Shown here: one piece after another, positions 57,869 to 64,000 of the stretch
Layout of the letters: every line of letters begins with the position of its first letter
Position numbering within the stretch: position 1 is the stretch's first letter
Source: Simmondsia chinensis
Lineage: Eukaryota > Streptophyta > Magnoliopsida > Caryophyllales > Simmondsiaceae
Direction: 5' to 3'
Assembly: GCA_018398585.1 (NCBI GenBank)
Contig: JAGTTD010000019.1
Location: 9,213,702-9,277,701 of the forward strand
DNA: 64,000 nt
The notes under the pieces: model-generated
Databases searched by the model: none
The model's input: only the letters and a program-made list of their open reading frames with translations
What the model was told of the DNA's origin: nothing
Made by a program: the position numbers and the translations under genes

Positions 57869-58861
57869 CAGCGCAGCATGCCTTCTTAACAAAATCCCTA
57901 TGTCAGCAATTATAGCAGCAACTTCTCAAGTGGGAAAACCATACTTGAGCACTTGAATAGCTTCAAGAGAGTCCGATTCAAGGAAAAGAGACAAAGTTTT
58001 GACATCAAGCAAAATGCGCGGCATGAACTCTCCCACAGCATTTTACGCTACAACAGCCATTGAAGACTTAGCTCGAGCATCACACCAACTTGCATCGCAT
58101 TCGATCTTTACATAACCTTGAGCAGGTAGCTGCCATCTAACAGCCCTACAAGCAGGAGGAGAAGATGACTACAGGTGGCTGGACAGCGAGCAAAAAACAA
58201 AAGCATTTGTCTTCGCTCTTTGCCCCACCCAAGTTGGATCATCGTTAATTCCTTGAATCACAAACCTGCAACAGGATTTCCAAAGCCACCAACATAATAG
58301 AGCCACCTCAATCAAGATAAAAGGGTCGTCAAAAAGGGCGGACACAAAACCAAACGCCACAACCAATGGAAACCCGGAAAATCATTCAAAAATGGTTTAA
58401 ATCCAACACTGGACACATACCAAACAGCTCTTGCAAAAGGACAATAAAAAATAATATGATCCGAGGTTTCAAAGCCTTCACTATAATGATCGCAAAAACT
58501 AGAGATGGGTATAGTTCTTTTAGCAAGGTTGGCATTGGACGCGAAAGCATCAAAGAGAAATCTCCAAAGGAAAAGCCGAACTTTAGAGGGGACAGGAGCA
58601 TGCCAAATTTGGCTACAACACCTTCCTATCCGGGGCCACCGAGGAAGACCCACAAGAGCTCCTTCTGTCATGATTATTGGATTAACTCCAAAATGCATAA
58701 CCTTGATTAACATTATAGATACCCTTTCTATCCCACTTCCATATCAAATTATCATCAACAATCGGGGAGAGGTGGCCACGGGCCAAGCTGGGACGGGCTA
58801 GGCCGATTCTTGACCTGGCCCGGCTTGGGTTTTGCGCTGGCAGCGAGGCGCACCCCCCCAA

Positions 58862-58863
<2 letters not shown>

Positions 58864-58898
<35 letters not shown>
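58864..58898. repeat. (AT)n microsatellite
   Basis: A pure AT dinucleotide run of about 35 bases inside hAT 2. Confidence 0.95.
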
Positions 58899-58900
<2 letters not shown>

Positions 58901-60979
58901 CATACTTTGCAATTATAATAGTGCCTTATAAAATTATAAAAATATATAATCATTTTGACCAAAAAATAGCTATAATTTATTGATGAATAATATAACATAC
59001 AAATACAATACAACACAATCATAATTATAAATATATTTAATAAAATAAAATATATCATAAATTGTTAAAAAATACAACTATAACAATATGATACCACTAT
59101 TTAAAATTAAAAATATTTTTTTATAAAAGAAAATATATTATAAAAAATAGAATTATAACAATATAAATAACTTAGTTTAAACTTGTTGCGGTTAGTGCAG
59201 GACTTGCTGTACTGCTGTTATGGTCGTCTTCTTCATCACTTGATGAGCCCAAGTTCAGTCGGTCTTAGTCCCTATCCGCTGCAGCTATCCAGTCTTTCAA
59301 GCACACCGACATTTCTATGGTGGACGGTGCTAGCTTCGCTCTTTTTGATCCAAGCAGTCTACCACCTATATTAAAAGCACTCTTCGATGCTACTGAAGAC
59401 ACCGAACACGTCAGTATATCGCGTGCCATGGTGGAAAGCACGAGATATTGGGTTTTATTAGAACACCACAATTGCAAAATATCAAAATATGGATTCACCT
59501 GTGTTCGATTGAAGTCGAGCATAGGCAAATGCAAACGAAAATCTAGCTCATCATATGACGTGGGACTTTGTTTGGGCTTTAATTGGTTCAACATATCCCA
59601 CGTATATGATTTTTCTTTAGAAGAGGACGAAAAAGACGATGTGGAAGAAGCATTTGGACTACCAGATGATAATCTTAGAACATATATTGAAAATAAATTA
59701 TGTTAATTTTCATCAACTTTCGCAATAAAAGGTGCTACTTCACAAGTTAGATTTAATTTTTCATAAAAATATTGTGCAAATAATTGCAAACCCGTATGTT
59801 TACAATGTGGATAAAAAATGATGGCAATACTATATGCCAGCGGTAATTCAAAATAATATTTAAAAAATTTTTTGCTTCATGGTAGAAATAAAGTCCTGCA
59901 ACACGGGGTTGGAGGAGTTCTCTACCATCTAAGCAGCAATATCTACCAGTCTAGATATTGCTTGTGTAATGGCTAGATAATAACATCCAAAAAAAAAATG
60001 TCGTAACATATTTAAAAATAACAAAAAATTTACATGCTTCATTAATTACATTCCAATCTATAAATTCAAAATTAAAATCCTTTCGCTCTGAAGGATGTTG
60101 TTGTACAAATTCAATTGAGACATCTTTGTATGACATTATTCTTTTTGACATATCAACCGTAGATGACCACCTATTTTGTGTATCTAATTTAAATTTTTTA
60201 AAAGGAATGCCATATGTGTCATAAAGAAGCTTAAATTTTCTTTGCCTAATTTCAGATGTTTTAATTGCTTTAGCTACTTCTCTTAAAGATATAAGAGAAG
60301 CATGTCCAAGTTGCAAACCATCCATTACCATTAAATGTAGTATATGACAGATGCAATGTAAATCAAAATATTTCCCATCTAACATGGGCCTCATATGCCT
60401 AATTGATTGTTTTACAGATGCATCGTTGTTAGTGGCATTATCAAAAGTAATGCTAAACATTTTGCGGTCTATCCCCCACTCACGGCATGCCTCCATAATG
60501 GCATCCGTAATTACATGAGCAGTGTGGGAATCTTCAAATAGGCAAAAATGAATTATTTATTTTTGCATAATATAGAAAGAATCAATTCAAAGTGCCGTTA
60601 TGCACAAGAAAGGCACACCGGATTTTGACTTCCACATGTCCGATGTCAACGAGAACATGCATTGCCTTTAAAATATCTTGAAGCTCATTTTTCATATTTA
60701 TAATTTTTTTAAATGTCTCCCGCTTCAAAGTGTTCCGAAGAACCCTTAGAACGGCGGGGTTTAACGCGGTTTGACAGTATCAGACGAATCTAGGGTCTTC
60801 GCCGGTGTAAACGGCCTTTTGGCCCCAATGACGTATCTCATTAATTCATGTCTATTAGTTTCTTGTGTAAACTTAAAGTTAGTAAGCGCACCAGTTGCTT
60901 GTTGTACTAGAGTTTATTAGGTTTTATCCGCATTTAATTCAGAGTGGCTTTTTAGTAGGTGTCTTCTTAAAGTGCTAGT

Positions 60980-61340
60980 GATTCTAGGGATCTTTACTTC
61001 CTCTTTTGGAAATCTCATATTGGAGCTTCTATGTGGGTATCGATGTCTTTACTAGCTAACTATTGGTCTGCAGTAAACCCCTTTGTGTTCCCATCGAGTT
61101 TTCCTTGAGTTTTACTTTGTATGCTAGGCTTGTGTTATGTATTGATCTACTACTAAATTAATTTTATGCTTTCAGGCTCTATGGTGACATGATGACACGC
61201 TCCTCATGTTGGGGGTCATCGAAAATAACCTTTCTTCAGGGTAGCACCCTAAAGGGGGAAGGCTGCGTATATCCACCAATCCAGATCCTACTTAGGCGAG
61301 AGCCCTTGTGGCACTGGGACTGTTGTTGTTGTAGTTGTTT
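60980..61340 (+). mobile_element. SINE with exact 13-bp target duplication
   Basis: TTAAAGTGCTAGT occurs at 60967-60979 and 61341-61353, exactly flanking a 361-base insert. The insert's 3' part has ACCCTAAAGGGGGAAGGC, GGCGAGAGCCCTTGTGGC and CACTGGGACTG, then a TTG-rich tail (TGTTGTTGTTGTAGTTG). This 3' module is shared with the two 5S-headed SINEs. The 5' part is neither 5S-like nor visibly tRNA-like. The insert splits the BED-finger codons of hAT 2. Confidence 0.9.
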
Positions 61341-61374
61341 TTAAAGTGCTAGTCCCACTACCACGTGAATGATT

Positions 61375-61452
61375 GAAAACTCTTGGGGGATCACATAATA
61401 TACAATATGCACGACTGAAAATTCTTGGGGGATCACATAATATACAATATGC
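61375..61452. repeat. 42-bp tandem duplication in hAT 2
   Basis: The unit GAAAACTCTTGGGGGATCAC (continuing to ACGACT) is repeated almost exactly from 61417. It lies in the BED-finger coding part of the hAT 2 transposase. Confidence 0.9.
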
Positions 61453-64000
61453 TTTATTATGTTCACAATCTAATGTAAAGTGGTTCCATACATTGTTAGC
61501 ATTACGTCTACTACTAGTGCGGGTTTCAATTTCATCGTTGGTGGTGTGGGTTCAATTTGAGAACATCTTGCATCACCCGATTCAGGATAATCCTACTCGT
61601 AGTGCTGCTCTTGTTTCCAATTTAAGGTGTTTGTGTAGGGAGGTGACGGACCGGGTTATAAAGAAGTTCATTCCTGGGTATTAAGCTCAACTACTCTAGT
61701 GACTTTAGGTGGTCGAGAAGAGCTAGAACAAGATCGGCCAGCTCCAGATGAAGATGAATTATGTACCATGATATTGTTAATTTATAATTATAAAATGTAA
61801 GTAAGAATGCAAGTTAGGTAAATAAAAATGACAAATAAATAAAATTTTGATACTAAATTTACCGAAGCAAAAACTGAATTTTGAACTTTAACAAGCTTTT
61901 ATGAGTAGAACACAGTTAAAAATTCAAAGTTGAAAGATTTAGAGCAAATAATTGTATGTAAGTAAGTAGAAAAGAGAGAATTGGATAGATTGTTGTGCGG
62001 TAAAATGTGAAAATGAGGGGCTCGGCCCAGCCCGTTGGCCACCTCTACCCTCAGTTCAGAAATCGAAATCCCTCTAATGATCTCAATGGTCAGTATCATA
62101 ACATCTCATGATAGCATGGAAGGTCCCAAGATTAAAAATATGTGTGAATAAGGTGCGCAACTCGAGTAGGGAATCCAACCCTAAGAGGAAATCGATTAGG
62201 AGTGATAGTACGCTGGCAAACAAGAGGGGACGAAGACCCCAGAAGCCAACAATCATCCCAAATGTTGATTAATCTACCATTATTAATCACGTAGTAAAGG
62301 CCTTTTTTAGGAACTCGCGCCCCTCAAGAATGGTCTAGCACCAAGAAGCTCTATGCTCTACCCTTGCCTTTAAAAAGTCACCATCAGGAAAGTAAATGCC
62401 CCTAACAACTTTAACCCAGAACGCCTCGGTCTCACTAAGAGTACGGCAAGCCTGATTGGCTAACATAGCAATATTAACCCCCTCTATGTCCCTAAAACCC
62501 ATATCCCCACAACCCTTAGGTTTAGCAAGTCGCCTCCACCCCACCCAATGAATATGTCGCTCATCCTCAATTTTTCCACGCCACCAAAATTTTGTTATAA
62601 TGCTATTAATATTTCTATTAATTAAAATGGGGGATCTTGAAACAATGAAAAATATACTGAGGTATTGCACTAAGCACCGACTTCATAAGAACTTCCCTTT
62701 CTACATTGGACAAAAGCAACATCTTTCAAGATTGCACCTTCTTTTTAATTTTGTCAAACAATTAACTCAAAGTGCTTTGTTTGTCTATGCCCCATAATAA
62801 TTGTATGCCTAAGTATTTTTCTCCCAAGTCAAGAGGAGCAATACCCAATTCATCCAAGACGCACCTTGCAATTCCCATGGAGCATTGGCCGAAAAGGAAG
62901 CACGCGGTTTACTCAAATTCACACTTTGGCCTGAGGATCTGCAGAATAACTCAATCACGCTCTTTACTTCCCCAATCACCTCTAGCCAAGCCTCACAAAA
63001 AAGTAGACAATCATCCATAAAGAAGAAGTGGGAGAGGTCAAGAGAGTGAGGGAAAATCTTAAACGAACACCATCTCCTACAACCAATGGCTTTCTTAATC
63101 ACTTTATATAATACTTCCATAATTAAGATGAAGAGATAGGAGGAAAAGGGGTCCCCTTGCCTCAAACCTCTACCCATATGAATGGGCAAAAGATGAGCGC
63201 CATTAACAAGCAAACAAACCAATATTGATCGAATACAAGTCATAATTTTTTAGACAAAATGGTCTGAAAAATTGAACAGCAGTAGCATACCCTCCAAAAT
63301 GCCTAAGAAGGCGTTACTGAGGTTAATTTTAATGGCCATGTAAGTGACTTTACCCTTCTTTTTTCTATTTAGAGCACTAAAGACCCCATGAGCAATAATT
63401 ATATTATCCTGGATCCTCCCACCATGGACAAAGGTCGCTTAAACGGGGGGAAATAATGTTAAGGAGGATAGGTTTCAAGCAATTGCCAGGTTTTTTGAAA
63501 TTATTTTATATGAGAAATTACACAAATTGATAGGCCTTAACTGGGACACTGTTACATGGTTAAGTCGGTGGCATTCAACTTATTAGGAAAGGACCCTGTC
63601 ACTAAAAACACAACTTAACAGTAGCACATATATAACTAGACAAAGAGTCTCAAAACTTCTTGTAGAAAATAATTTAGAAGCCATTGAGACCAAGAGCTTT
63701 GAGACTACCAAACTGGTCGACAACTGCTTTAATCTCAAAATTAGAAACAGAGGCATTCAGAGACATATTATGGACCTCATCACAAGTAGCAGAGATGACC
63801 GAAAGAGCTACATCAAACCTGAAATAGTCTCGGGCAGCATAAAGATCACAAAAATACAACAGGAAAAGCCGGTTAATTCCATAATCATCTTTAGCCCATC
63901 GATCTTGATCATCCATAGATGAGTGATGCGATTACAGCTACTGTGGATCATAGTGGAGCTATGAAAGAATTTTATATCTCTCCTCAACCTTCAACCAATT

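Larger units (their letters stand above)
59265..61500 (-). pseudogene. hAT 2 transposase, broken
   Basis: Read on the minus strand: a BED finger region near 61460-60900, split by the SINE at 60980-61340 (GSGTSTL before it, RRHLLKSH after it). It also carries a 42-base tandem duplication. A central piece is open at 60496-59951 (FSITFDNATNNDASVKQ, FKLDTQNRWSSTVDM). The dimerisation domain is at 59594-59265 (MARDILTCSVSSVASKSAFN, LSVCLKDW-like MSVCLKDWIAA). It is a relative of the hAT at 27624-30714 but clearly diverged. Frameshifts and stops are many. Confidence 0.85.
58767..62047 (-). mobile_element. Second hAT transposon, inside LINE 3
   Basis: The left end GAGAGGTGGCCACGGGC and the inverse of the right end (TAGAGGTGGCCAACGGGC) pair with small differences, and GC-rich blocks follow both. 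The flanks are LINE 3 sequence whose protein resumes on the other side. The 8-base duplication is not clear, at best CTGAACTG against CCGATTGT. A SINE lies within its transposase. A (TA)n microsatellite at 58864-58898 follows the left end. Confidence 0.75.
57880..63916 (-). pseudogene. LINE 3 ORF2 remnant: RT, zf-RVT, RNase H
   Basis: The 5'-most piece (63916-63674) has the linker before RT. RT core is at 63243-62809: MGRGLRQGDPFSSYLFILIM and SHFFFMDDCLLF, where FMDD replaces FADD. Later RT and thumb pieces are at 62670-62335 (RNINSIITKFWWRG). The frame is broken by hAT 2, then resumes at about 58766 (DDNLIWKWDRKG) and 58713-58312, the zf-RVT region (APVPSKVRLFLWRFLFDAFA, ETSDHIIFYCPFARAVW). 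The RNase H trace IECDASWCDARAKSSMAVVA lies near 58110-58050. Numerous stops and shifts rule out activity. Confidence 0.85.
57869..64000 (-). mobile_element. Third LINE (L1-type), split by a hAT element
   Basis: Minus-strand ORF2 enters from the right edge and is interrupted between 62048 and 58767 by the hAT element, after which the sequence continues (DDNLIWKWDRKGIYNVNQGY). It ends in an RNase H region near 57870-58170. It belongs to a different L1 lineage from the two other LINE copies, with an RNase H domain at the C-terminus. The 5' part lies beyond the window. Confidence 0.85.

Overview
The window is nuclear DNA of a flowering plant, most likely a eudicot. It has one large intron-split host gene, AT-rich spacer, many microsatellites, and nested transposons of nearly every plant class. 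No sign of bacterial, organellar or viral DNA was seen. Species cannot be fixed by eye.

The only intact host gene is a phospholipase D of the PX/PH (zeta/P) type at 31493-45353 (+). It has 20 coding exons whose phases all join, giving 1103 residues with both HKD motifs. One intron (the tenth) uses a GC-AG pair. Its introns carry a TRIM, a tRNA-type SINE, a Harbinger-like element with TTA target duplication, and hAT-like MITEs.

Left flank, 1-8.9 kb: 3' half of a Ty3/gypsy chromovirus (1-2234), a tRNA-type SINE (~3222-3360), a decayed MULE transposase (~3400-4070), a 5'-truncated LINE (~4845-6915) and a probable LTR (~7962-8400). 8.9-25.5 kb: a nested stack. The outer unit has long inverted termini, sits in an AAT microsatellite and carries a plant-mobile-domain (PMD) gene. 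That gene is split by a complete 5.9-kb chromovirus with a perfect 5-bp duplication (TGCAT). The chromovirus is itself broken by a solo-LTR-like insert and a C-tract. The outer unit's right terminus is split by a foldback element, which is split by a Harbinger-like element (TAA duplication), which holds a small LTR retrotransposon whose single ORF contains a polypyrimidine-tract-binding-type RRM, plus a decayed copia element. 27.6-30.7 kb: a hAT element with a broken transposase.

Right flank, 46-64 kb: a 131-bp tandem duplication; a 1.5-kb foldback MULE-like element (10-bp duplication) with a 5S-rRNA-headed SINE in its loop; a 5.5-kb LINE lacking its endonuclease domain and carrying an expanded glycine-rich repeat in ORF1; a second AT-rich foldback; and a three-level nest (LINE, hAT, SINE) running to the window's end.

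The most noteworthy items are (1) 5S-rRNA-headed SINEs sharing their 3' module with a SINE of different head in the same window, (2) the small LTR element carrying a captured RRM, and (3) the PMD-gene transposon with AATGGC-repeat termini and a composite end.
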